From positions 3,762-67,761 of the forward strand of contig DYCF01000024.1 in assembly GCA_019418225.1 (NCBI GenBank): a stretch of DNA of 64,000 nt, read 5' to 3'. This DNA is from Clostridiales bacterium (lineage in GTDB: Bacteria; Bacillota; Clostridia; Lachnospirales; Cellulosilyticaceae). Under the pieces are notes generated by a model. That model worked only from the letters and a program-made list of their open reading frames with translations. It ran no database searches and was not told where the DNA came from. Below, one piece after another: positions 1 to 7,685 of this stretch (the first letter of the stretch is position 1; every line of letters begins with the position of its first letter). The translations under genes and the position numbers were made by a program.

Positions 1-537
1 CTTTTCATAATAGGCATACATCTCTTCTACTAGCCTTTTTACCTCATCTCTCAATTTCTGATCAAAGGTCACCTTAATACGATGTTTAGTCTTACCATAG
101 TAGATTTCTCCTTGTTGTATAGGCAGCTCAAACATCTCCTCCAAGCATATAGCTTGTGCACATAGTTGAACCAAATCACTATTATTCTCTTTTTGTTGTC
201 CATACTTATACTCAATAGGCACAATATACCACTTGCCTCTTCTGCCCTTTAATGAAATTCCATCCTCGCCCTTGCTGGCTTTTCTAAATTCAACAACATC
301 TGCTATACCGCTTAACTTTAATTGATGTGAAATAAGCGCCATACTTCTTGAAACAATCGTTGTTCCTCTGCTTTCAGTAAAAAATGGATTATCCGCCTTT
401 TCATGCATTAATGTTCCGCCAAAAGTCCTTGTATTATCTTCCCATTGCTGTTCTATGTGTATGATTCCCCACTGCCTTGGGCAAAAACAGAAATGTTGAA
501 TTCCTGATAATGCTAAATAATCATCTTCTTCTATCAT
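1..537 (-). CDS. cas4: CRISPR-associated exonuclease Cas4 (type I-C), C-terminus off the left edge
   Basis: About 179 residues are visible and the frame runs out of the window without a stop. Cas4 is a RecB-like Fe-S nuclease that works with Cas1-Cas2 to trim prespacers and check the PAM end. Seen here: an N-terminal cysteine pair (HFCFCPRQW, residues 15-23) typical of the Fe-S cluster, a SGIADVVEF segment with the metal-binding Asp, and IEYKYG giving the E-x-K core. The ATG overlaps the TGA of cas7 (ATGA), so translation is coupled. Gene order places cas1, cas2 and the array just beyond position 1. Confidence 0.93.
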   Translation of the reverse strand, partial: MIEEDDYLALSGIQHFCFCPRQWGIIHIEQQWEDNTRTFGGTLMHEKADNPFFTESRGTTIVSRSMALISHQLKLSGIADVVEFRKASKGEDGISLKGRRGKWYIVPIEYKYGQQKENNSDLVQLCAQAICLEEMFELPIQQGEIYYGKTKHRIKVTFDQKLRDEVKRLVEEMYAYYEK

Positions 538-1400
538 AGCTTTTCAACAAGTGTAACACTACTTGGAATCTTTTCTGTTTCTACTGTAACTTCATAATCC
601 TCAAAGCATCTTGCTGGCTTATCGTCACACTTTCTCTCTACCTTAATTGTATCGAATAAAACATGTGAAGGCGCATTACCTAAAGCTGTACTATGCTCAA
701 ATACATACAGTTTACGTGTTGCCATTTTTCCCCTAGCTGCTGAATGGTCATGTTCAAAAAGATTAATAAGCGCTTCCCATAAAACTTCTAAATCTTTTTC
801 ATCAAATCCTGTGGTCTTCTGTGCTAAGCTAGCTGAAATATACCCTTCTACTCGATATAATCCATAAGGTACGATTTGTTTTCTTCCCATTTCATGATTG
901 CCCTTGCCTTTTTCTTTCTCATTAGTAACGGCTACTCTTGTTATCGTCAGTTCCTGTGGAACAATTGGGTCTATACTTTTTGCAAAGTTAATTTGTACCG
1001 GCCCTCTTACCTGCCCGCAATTAACTTTAGTTGTCATAACAGCTCCAAAAGCTCTTATATCAAAGAAATTCTTACACATAAAACCTGTAATTAACTTGGC
1101 TTGTTGTACATCTTTAGGAAGTTCCTTATCTGCTGATTTCAAATCATAATGCTGATACGCTAATGCATGCTGGTCATTTAATATTGCACCTTCTTTAACA
1201 TATATATTAAAGCCTTCTTCCCCTTCTCTAGTAACTTCTACATAGTTACGAATCTTTCTTTTAATGCACACATCTGTTACAATACCATTTCCTGTTTCAG
1301 GATCAATCCTAGGCATATTCCCTGCATCTGGGTCCCCATTTGGATTTCCATTTTCTACGTCAAATAACATTACAAATTCATATCTTTTTTCAATAGCCAT
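534..1400 (-). CDS. cas7c: Type I-C Cascade backbone protein Cas7 (Csd2)
   Basis: This 288-residue protein begins MAIEKRYEFVMLFDVENGNPNGDPD, the characteristic opening of Csd2/Cas7c with its NGNPNGDP loop, and has the usual family length. Cas7 polymerises along crRNA to form the Cascade filament. Conserved features further on are DVCIKRKIRNY (about 43-53), FDIRAFGAVM (about 112-121) and a C-terminal VLFDTIKVER. It lies 21 bp downstream of cas8c and overlaps cas4 by 4 bp, so it belongs to one transcript starting at cas3. No truncation or missing motif is visible. Confidence 0.96.
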   Translation of the reverse strand: MAIEKRYEFVMLFDVENGNPNGDPDAGNMPRIDPETGNGIVTDVCIKRKIRNYVEVTREGEEGFNIYVKEGAILNDQHALAYQHYDLKSADKELPKDVQQAKLITGFMCKNFFDIRAFGAVMTTKVNCGQVRGPVQINFAKSIDPIVPQELTITRVAVTNEKEKGKGNHEMGRKQIVPYGLYRVEGYISASLAQKTTGFDEKDLEVLWEALINLFEHDHSAARGKMATRKLYVFEHSTALGNAPSHVLFDTIKVERKCDDKPARCFEDYEVTVETEKIPSSVTLVEKL

Positions 1401-1421
1401 TTTAACAACTCTCCTCTTCTT

Positions 1422-3194
1422 TTATCTATTTTCTTTTTTAGTAAAAATGTACTTACGCTGATGATAATAACCCAATATAAATAACCCTTGATCATCTAAA
1501 CTTAAGCTAGCTGGAAACGCTTCAATATGACTTAATATATCCTCACAAACCTTATCTAAATAAACATTTCCTTGCTCCTTACTTAATTTAGCAATATGAC
1601 TTTGTGACAATTTCAATATAGCTGGAAATACTACTTTCGGATTTGTAGAGGCAGATGAAAAATATCTTTCTCTTAAGCCTTTATTTCCAGCATCTGCTTG
1701 TATTTTTTCAAGTACTGCAAAAAGCCTTCCTAATTGATACGCGGTACTTGTACTTGATTCATTTAATGCCACTGTAATCTCCTCCTCTTTGGTTTCCCAT
1801 TTATTTAATCGATACTTTCTTTTTAAGTATGCTTTGATAAAAGCTGCTCGTGTCTGATTGATACAAAAGTCTTCTCCTGTTTCTGCTCTTATCCGAATAA
1901 GTATATTCGTGTAAACACCTTGTGGATAATTAGTGCCTGATGTAATGGCTGTAAATAATGCATTTTCTACTGTCTTAGGGACATTCTCATTTTTTCCTTG
2001 TACTGCCATAGCTCTAATAATATCTCTTGTTGAAATAATTGGTTTATCTTTATCTCCTTTTACAATCTCCATGTCTAAATAATGCTGACTTATCTTATCA
2101 ACAAATTTTCCAAAGGTATCTTCATACCAAAATCTTACTGATAGTCTTGCCATATTAGGTGCTAAGCCTAATATATATACCTTTGTCCCTTTATCCATTT
2201 CTAACATCTCTGGTGTAATATTTAATCCTCTTCTAACCCTAGCTAAAATATCTTTGGTTTGTTTCGTTTCTTGGCTAGCTATTTGAACTTCTTTTTCTGC
2301 CTTCTCAATAGCTTCTCCAGTAAATAAACTCATAAGTATCTGCGTACAATTGCCAACTACTTCTTTTTCTGTCCAAAATACACATGTTGTGTCTCCTATA
2401 ATAAGATGATTTGCATTACTTGCTAATAAACTATTTAAGGCCGTTGTATATCTAAACATTGCCTGTTCTGAAACAGGTGCATTATAACTTTTTTTCTTTC
2501 CATAAGATTCTACTGAATCTAAGTTAACTCCTGCTAATGATGCGCCTGCTTGCTGTGCTCCCATTACACCTTTAGTAAGTGTATGCTTACTTGCTAATGG
2601 TACATTTTCTTCACCTGTTATTAAACACTGCCCTCTTAACTGATTATCTGCTTTCTCTTCTGAAGATTTATGATAAGCTTCCCATAATGATTTAACATTA
2701 GCATTCTGATGAATACACTCTTTTTCACCTTCTATCCTAAACACAATGTTACTGCCTTTATAGATGTCATGTTCTTCATCTATATTTAAAGCTCGTCCTT
2801 CTTTTACTTTTTCTAAAAAGTTAAGAACAGCATGTAAATATCTATCATTGGTCTTTTCAATAAAATCCTTATGAACTTCTATGCAGGCCTCCAAATGTTT
2901 TTTAAACTGTTCTAGTTGTTTTGTTTTAGCATTGTATTCTTTTCCTAAAAGATATTTACTCTTGTCACATAATATATAAGGCTTTACACCACTACTTCTT
3001 CCAGGTTGCAGGGGCACAATCTGAGGCTGGCCTCTCTTACCATCACGCAAGTCCATAATTCCTTTTAAATCACCTTGCTCATTGATAACTAAAACAAATG
3101 CACACAACAATTTTGTATATCCTACTGGTGCTACATCAAATTTTTCATCATTTGTCATAATGCCATAGCATTCTTCTAATGCTTGTAAGATCAA
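1422..3194 (-). CDS. cas8c: Type I-C Cascade large subunit Cas8c (Csd1)
   Basis: A 590-residue protein of the Csd1/Cas8c family, the subunit that recognises the PAM and helps unwind target DNA. Typical family features are the N-terminal MILQALEECYG segment, PQIVPLQPGRSSGVKPYILCDKS (about 56-78) and the TCVFWTEKE stretch near residue 270. The start codon is TTG: it overlaps the TGA of cas5 (TTGA) and is preceded at good spacing by GGGAGGG inside the 3' end of cas5. In subtype I-C an internal start in cas8c can also produce the Cas11-like small subunit; I did not locate that site. Confidence 0.95.
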   Translation of the reverse strand: MILQALEECYGIMTNDEKFDVAPVGYTKLLCAFVLVINEQGDLKGIMDLRDGKRGQPQIVPLQPGRSSGVKPYILCDKSKYLLGKEYNAKTKQLEQFKKHLEACIEVHKDFIEKTNDRYLHAVLNFLEKVKEGRALNIDEEHDIYKGSNIVFRIEGEKECIHQNANVKSLWEAYHKSSEEKADNQLRGQCLITGEENVPLASKHTLTKGVMGAQQAGASLAGVNLDSVESYGKKKSYNAPVSEQAMFRYTTALNSLLASNANHLIIGDTTCVFWTEKEVVGNCTQILMSLFTGEAIEKAEKEVQIASQETKQTKDILARVRRGLNITPEMLEMDKGTKVYILGLAPNMARLSVRFWYEDTFGKFVDKISQHYLDMEIVKGDKDKPIISTRDIIRAMAVQGKNENVPKTVENALFTAITSGTNYPQGVYTNILIRIRAETGEDFCINQTRAAFIKAYLKRKYRLNKWETKEEEITVALNESSTSTAYQLGRLFAVLEKIQADAGNKGLRERYFSSASTNPKVVFPAILKLSQSHIAKLSKEQGNVYLDKVCEDILSHIEAFPASLSLDDQGLFILGYYHQRKYIFTKKENR

Positions 3195-3853
3195 CAGTTA
3201 ACCCTCCCTTTTAGTTCCTTAGGCATTTTTATGATGCCATTTTCCATCTGTGCTCTAAAAAATACTGGTTGCATATTGTTCTTAAAATCAATATCATACA
3301 GCATATATCCTAAATCTTTACTTTCGTCAATAGGTTTATTAGCTATAAAATCTGCTTCTCTTTCTAGCAGCTGAAAATGAACTGGAAACTCCCTGCACCC
3401 AAAATAAGGCTGATGAAAGTACTGTCCTTCTCTAGCTCTTCTTAAAAAAATGTTGTAATGCTTCTCTGGCGTATCTGTTTCACCTTTTTTATCAGTCATT
3501 TCAAAATGTGCTTTAATGATATAGGCCACATCTTTTAACATAAGCGTCGCTCTTTGCTGTCTTTTCTCTGTTGTATTTAAGTAAATCGTTTGATAAGGAT
3601 TCTTCGTAATCTGATTGAGATTGGGCTTTATAATATCAGACACTTCATTTCTTCTAATATTAGAAAACTGTATAGGTTTTAATACAGCTATTTCGTCTAT
3701 AATCCATCTTATAGCAGGTTTATAATGAATAGCTTCTACAATTCCTCTAGCAGCCGAAGGTGTCATAACATCATAACTTACACGTTCAACCTTCATCTCT
3801 GGTCTTGTAAAACAAGCGTACTCTCCCCAAACTTTCAATGTTATACCATACAT
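3191..3853 (-). CDS. cas5c: Type I-C Cas5 (Cas5d/Csd5), crRNA-processing endoribonuclease
   Basis: This 220-residue protein opens with an RRM-like strand, YGITLKVWGEYACFTRP. Subtype I-C lacks Cas6, and Cas5 itself cuts the pre-crRNA. The catalytic residues I recall for Bacillus halodurans Cas5d (Tyr46, Lys116, His117) have clear counterparts: Tyr44 in EAIHYKP, and Lys131-His132 in PEKHYNIF, followed by RRAREGQYFHQPYFGCREF. Repeat processing therefore looks intact. The gene lies 12 bp after cas3 and overlaps cas8c by 4 bp. Confidence 0.95.
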   Translation of the reverse strand: MYGITLKVWGEYACFTRPEMKVERVSYDVMTPSAARGIVEAIHYKPAIRWIIDEIAVLKPIQFSNIRRNEVSDIIKPNLNQITKNPYQTIYLNTTEKRQQRATLMLKDVAYIIKAHFEMTDKKGETDTPEKHYNIFLRRAREGQYFHQPYFGCREFPVHFQLLEREADFIANKPIDESKDLGYMLYDIDFKNNMQPVFFRAQMENGIIKMPKELKGRVNC

Positions 3854-3865
3854 CTATTTTCCTCC

Positions 3866-6049
3866 TTAGATTACATATTCAAAGTCTTCTTCTGGCGTTC
3901 GTATTGCAAGTCCTAATTTTTCATCATACAATGATTTACTAGTCAGTACTAAAATCCTATCTTCAATGCATTTAATTGCCCCTAATTCATCTAGTTGTTC
4001 TAATTCATAGCGCTTAACATTAATGCTATATGTGGCTAGTTTTTTTAACGCGCCCCCAATAGTCTTTGTAAACTTAATACTTTCCAAAAGTTTCGTTACT
4101 TCTTCATTTGCTTCTATTACCAATGTATAGCCTTGATTCTCTATAAACTTAAAATGATCACTCATTGTTTCAAATTCAAAACTAAGATTAGTAGGATTCT
4201 GACATGCTTTCTGACATGCCTCCAAAATCCCAGCTACATCCAAATTAGTACCTGCACCAAATAAATTATAAAAGTATTGACTTATACTACTTAAATCTAA
4301 AAATCTAGGAGTAGCTTCTACAATCATTCTTCCCAACTCTGCTGTTAATGCTAAATATTCTTTACCAATATACTTCTCTTCTGGTCTAAATACATATACA
4401 TGTCCCGTCTCTAGCTTTCCTTCCCTATTGCATCTACCAGCTGCTTGTACAATAGAATCTATTCCAGCCATTGCCCGATAAACTACTGGAAAATCTATAT
4501 CTACCCCTGCCTCTATAAGCTGTGTTGAAATAACTTTACAAGGTAGCCCAGCTAGTAGTAATTCTCTAATTTTCTTAAGTGTTTCCTGACGATGTAATGG
4601 ATACATATTCGTACTTAAATGAAATACATTATCTTCTTTAGAAAGTAAATCATAGATATCCCTAGCATGTCTTTTTGTATTTACAATACATAACACTTGG
4701 TTTTGCCCTTTAATTTGACTAGCAATTTCATTGATATCTTTGTCTCCAATATAATGTTCTGTTGTACGCCTAAGTGCTTTAAAAAGCTTATTCGTATCAT
4801 CAATGATTTCTTGAATTTTAACTGTTTCCTTAAAAATATTATTTTTATCAAATTCAGGTTGTGTCGCGCTACATAAGACTACTGTACATCCGTAATTAAC
4901 GACTAATTCATTTAATGCACACATACAAGGTTCAATGTACTTATTGGGAATGGACTGTACTTCATCCAAGATAATAATGCTATTAGCTATGTTGTGTAAT
5001 TTTCTTACTTTAGAAGCCTTATGTGAAAATAAGGTTTCAAAAAACTGAACATTCGTTGTTACAATTACTGGTTCATGCCAGTTTTCTTGTGCTATCTTTA
5101 ACTTTAATGTTTCTTCTTGCGTCGTAAAGGGATTTTCAAAATTGCTATGATGTTCGAGTACATTCTCCCTACCTAATATTTGTGAGAATACTTGTGCATT
5201 TTGCTCGATAATACTTGTGAAAGGAATTGTATAGATAATCCTATCATGCCCATTTAATATGGCATGATTTAAAGCAAATGCTAAAGATGATAATGTCTTT
5301 CCTCCTCCTGTGGGAACAGTCAGCGAAAAGAATCCTTTTTCATACTTTGCTTTGTCTATACAACTATTTAAAATTTGATTTCTGATACTATTAATCTCTG
5401 ATTTTTTTGCTTTACTTTTTAATTTGCTCATATGCAACTCAAATCTTTCTTTAAGTTCATCTACGGTTGCATGTCCTGACATTAACCTTGTAGCTTCTTG
5501 ATTAGGAAAATTCTGCGCATCTATTCGATCTGCATCTACTAAACAGGAAAACAAAAAGCGTGTGTAAAATTGTAACGAAAAGCCTAGTGTCTCCATTCGT
5601 AGCTTCATTTTCATATCCATTGGTTTTATTATTGGAACTTCTTTTATCTCTTCTTTCCATGCCTCGCACTCTGCTATTTCTTCTTTTAGTTTCTTACATA
5701 ATCCCTGTGCAGGTGTTCCAAAATCCTCAAGCCCACGATGATGACCTGAAATAACATGAGCCAATAATCTATAGATAGGATTTGTTCCTTTACTTTCTTC
5801 ATACTTTGCTTCTGCAAACTTTGCTCCTGCAAGTGCATGCCCTACCTTTATATTCTCACCTTTTAGCCTGCGTTGAAAATCCTCAGAATACTTTCCAATG
5901 TCATGTAATAATCCTATAAAAAGCCCAACTTGTCCTGATGTGATATTTTTCATAAACTTATTGCATAGATTTGCCACATTCTCCAAATGCTCTTTAAGTA
6001 ATTGATATATTACTTCATCTTCATTGTCTATTTTCCTACCATAGTACAT
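3866..6049 (-). CDS. cas3: CRISPR-associated nuclease-helicase Cas3 (HD + DExH), subtype I-C
   Basis: The 727 residues hold an N-terminal HD nuclease (LLHDIGKYSEDF about 47-58; HVISGHHRGLED about 97-108) followed by a superfamily 2 helicase. Helicase motifs seen are Walker A (TVPTGGGKTLS, about 245), the DEVQ box (IILDEVQSIP), the SAT box (LCSATQP), STQLIEAGVD and QAAGRCNREG (motif VI). Cascade recruits Cas3 to degrade the non-target strand processively. The gene is first in the operon; upstream DNA (6050-6200) is very AT-rich and presumably holds the promoter, though I cannot pin a clear -35/-10 pair. Length and all catalytic motifs are normal, so interference should be functional. Confidence 0.97.
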   Translation of the reverse strand: MYYGRKIDNEDEVIYQLLKEHLENVANLCNKFMKNITSGQVGLFIGLLHDIGKYSEDFQRRLKGENIKVGHALAGAKFAEAKYEESKGTNPIYRLLAHVISGHHRGLEDFGTPAQGLCKKLKEEIAECEAWKEEIKEVPIIKPMDMKMKLRMETLGFSLQFYTRFLFSCLVDADRIDAQNFPNQEATRLMSGHATVDELKERFELHMSKLKSKAKKSEINSIRNQILNSCIDKAKYEKGFFSLTVPTGGGKTLSSLAFALNHAILNGHDRIIYTIPFTSIIEQNAQVFSQILGRENVLEHHSNFENPFTTQEETLKLKIAQENWHEPVIVTTNVQFFETLFSHKASKVRKLHNIANSIIILDEVQSIPNKYIEPCMCALNELVVNYGCTVVLCSATQPEFDKNNIFKETVKIQEIIDDTNKLFKALRRTTEHYIGDKDINEIASQIKGQNQVLCIVNTKRHARDIYDLLSKEDNVFHLSTNMYPLHRQETLKKIRELLLAGLPCKVISTQLIEAGVDIDFPVVYRAMAGIDSIVQAAGRCNREGKLETGHVYVFRPEEKYIGKEYLALTAELGRMIVEATPRFLDLSSISQYFYNLFGAGTNLDVAGILEACQKACQNPTNLSFEFETMSDHFKFIENQGYTLVIEANEEVTKLLESIKFTKTIGGALKKLATYSINVKRYELEQLDELGAIKCIEDRILVLTSKSLYDEKLGLAIRTPEEDFEYVI

Positions 6050-6194
6050 ATTTCTCTCCTGTTTTCAACTATTTGATATATTTTTATTATTCGATATATT
6101 CTATCACACTTTTATATTTATATATATAGAAAAAACAACTAGTACTTCTTAAATCACTACTAATTATTTTTTATTAACCTAATACTTTCAACTA

Positions 6195-6309
6195 TATAGA
6201 TTTCACATTTATAAATTTTAGTTATTCATGATTTTTAGTCATGTGAAATCATTGGGAGAAACCAATTTACCTACATGTATATTTCAAGGTTTTAGTTGGT
6301 TTCTCTATA
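6195..6309 (+). repeat. TATAGA-bounded two-stem repeat, copy A
   Basis: This 115-bp unit starts TATAGA and ends TCTATA. Inside are a 10-bp inverted pair GATTTCACAT/ATGTGAAATC and a second inverted pair GAGAAACCAA/TTGGTTTCTC. It is near-identical to the four tandem units at 38210-38657. It lies upstream of cas3, in the orientation opposite to both flanking minus-strand genes. Confidence 0.9.
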
Positions 6310-6460
6310 TTATTGACATATCCGCAACATTAATATCAAACATTTAAAATATTCACAATATATGAGTCAAATAATTTATATACATGCTTCTATTGCACAC
6401 CCTGCCATATAACTTGGCAAATTTAATGTTTTCAACAATACTTCATAACTCTACTCATGC

Positions 6461-6507
6461 AAAAAGGCGTAAATGATACAATCTTCACTGTATCATTTAC
6501 GCCTTTT
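6461..6507. terminator. Strong bidirectional intrinsic terminator
   Basis: A perfect 19-bp stem (AAAAGGCGTAAATGATACA paired with its complement) encloses an 8-nt loop, with an A-tract on one side and T-tract on the other. On the minus strand it would end any transcript coming from the candidate RNA at 6550-6850 and from the gene remnant at 6938, insulating the cas operon. Confidence 0.85.
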
Positions 6508-6549
6508 CTTTCTCTCAGCCTTCTTACTTTCTCTAATCTTTCTTATTTA

Positions 6550-6850
6550 AAAATATAGCTTTCATAAGTCATACCTAGACTGCCTCCCAGTAATCCAGGA
6601 TGCCTTGCTTCAGCTATATTTGTATCTAATCTTGATTTTGAGGAAGCTCGATGGTGGGAGGCCATAACCTTTGATTACTTCATGTTTAGGTACCTGTTAT
6701 CTTAGGTTATCTCTGAGCTTATTATTTCTTATTATAAGCCTGCATAAGCTACTTTTTACCATTCATGCATCCTCGCAGCCGGCTACCTCCTGCTTCCCCT
6801 GTCAAGGTTCCAGCACTTGGTATTGGGATTAAAAAGTAAGCTTTCTGGTT
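6550..6850 (-). ncRNA. Candidate structured non-coding RNA
   Basis: No open frame of note lies here, yet G+C is locally much higher than in neighbouring intergenic DNA. Read on the minus strand it has nested inverted pairs: AAGCTTACTTTTTA with TAAAAAGTAGCTT (one bulge), GCCTCCCA with TGGGAGGC, ATAACCT with AGGTTAT, and ATATAGCT with AGCTATAT. The strong terminator at 6461-6507 lies downstream on this strand. I do not recognise it as tmRNA, RNase P RNA, SRP RNA or a common riboswitch. Strand and ends are inferred; a scan against all Rfam models is the deciding test. Confidence 0.4.
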
Positions 6851-6937
6851 TTATCTTCACTTTATATGCTTCTTATACCCTTATATATGTCACGAAAAAT
6901 GATTTTCCCTATCACTTAAACAATTTTTTATGCTTCT

Positions 6938-7564
6938 CTATTTTTTAAGTCTGAATAAGCCTTTAATATTTCCTTCATTTGAGCGTGTACGTCTTAAATT
7001 ATTTTGTGCTTCTTCATGCTCTTTTTTCAGTTTGGCACTTTCTTTTTCATAAACTTCCTTAATTCGATTAATACGTGCTTCTCTTTCCTTATCCTGTGCT
7101 TCACTCATAAGGGCTGGCATTTGAAATGCCAGTTCTGCGCAAGTGACACCTTCCCATGTCTTTACATACCAGATTAAACACTCATGCAAACTCTCCAATA
7201 TTTCTACAGGCTCTTGTAATGTAATGTCTTCTGTAAAATGCGCATAACTATTTCCCACAATACGCATCTGATTAAACTTTTCATAGATTTCCATAGGAAT
7301 TTTTCGGCGTAGGCTGCTTAAGTTCCTAGACAGCATATCCTCCTCAATCAGCCCCTTTTTATCCATAATCTGTTTCACTAATTCCTCTACAATTCTTCTA
7401 GCATCTATATAAATCTTTTCATTAGTAGGTTTGCGATAACAAATCAGTTCATCATCTTCTAATATCTGATATAAATGCTCTAAACTCGTTTCCTTTAAAA
7501 ATATAAAATTTTTACTGCTGTATTGATTTATTAATTTTCTTCCATTCTTTAATACTCTCTTTAT
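6938..7564 (-). pseudogene. DUF4145-like helicase-type N-terminal domain, remnant without a clear start
   Basis: The frame is open from 7564 to the stop at 6938, but a stop sits just upstream and no ATG with a ribosome binding site is present near the 5' end. The first internal start is a GTG at 7378, giving 146 residues. The readable protein includes FIFLKETSLEHLYQ, IYIDARRIVEELVKQI and a QMRIVGNSYAH segment, the pattern of DUF4145 domains found at the N-terminus of restriction-like helicases. It ends in a charged coiled-coil tail (EKESAKLKKEHEEAQNNLRR) instead of a helicase. I read it as a decayed fragment of a larger defence-type gene; a short functional protein from the GTG is the alternative. 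Confidence 0.5.
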
Positions 7565-7632
7565 TTATCGTCATCTTCACCAATATCACTAAAGCCTATC
7601 ATTCTTATTTACTTTAAAAGCTCCAAGTAAAT

Positions 7633-7671
7633 AAGGCATAGGTTATGTAAATTACATAACTTATGCCTTTT
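7633..7671 (-). terminator. Terminator of the double-nitrilase gene
   Basis: Inverted arms AAGGCATAGGTTATGTAA and TTACATAACTTATGCCTTTT (one mismatch) lie 15 bp downstream of the nitrilase stop. The A-rich left flank gives only a short U-tract on the minus strand. Confidence 0.7.
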
Positions 7672-7685
7672 GCACTTCTATATCT

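Noticed and set aside
6195..6309. TGTGAAATC within the dispersed repeats as Crp operators
   Set aside because: No properly spaced TCACA follows, and the sequence is explained by the repeat's own 10-bp stem.
6550..6850. Possible coding fragment LIPIPSAGTLTGEAGG on the minus strand
   Set aside because: The frame is under 30 codons with no start or site; base-pairing structure explains the patch better.
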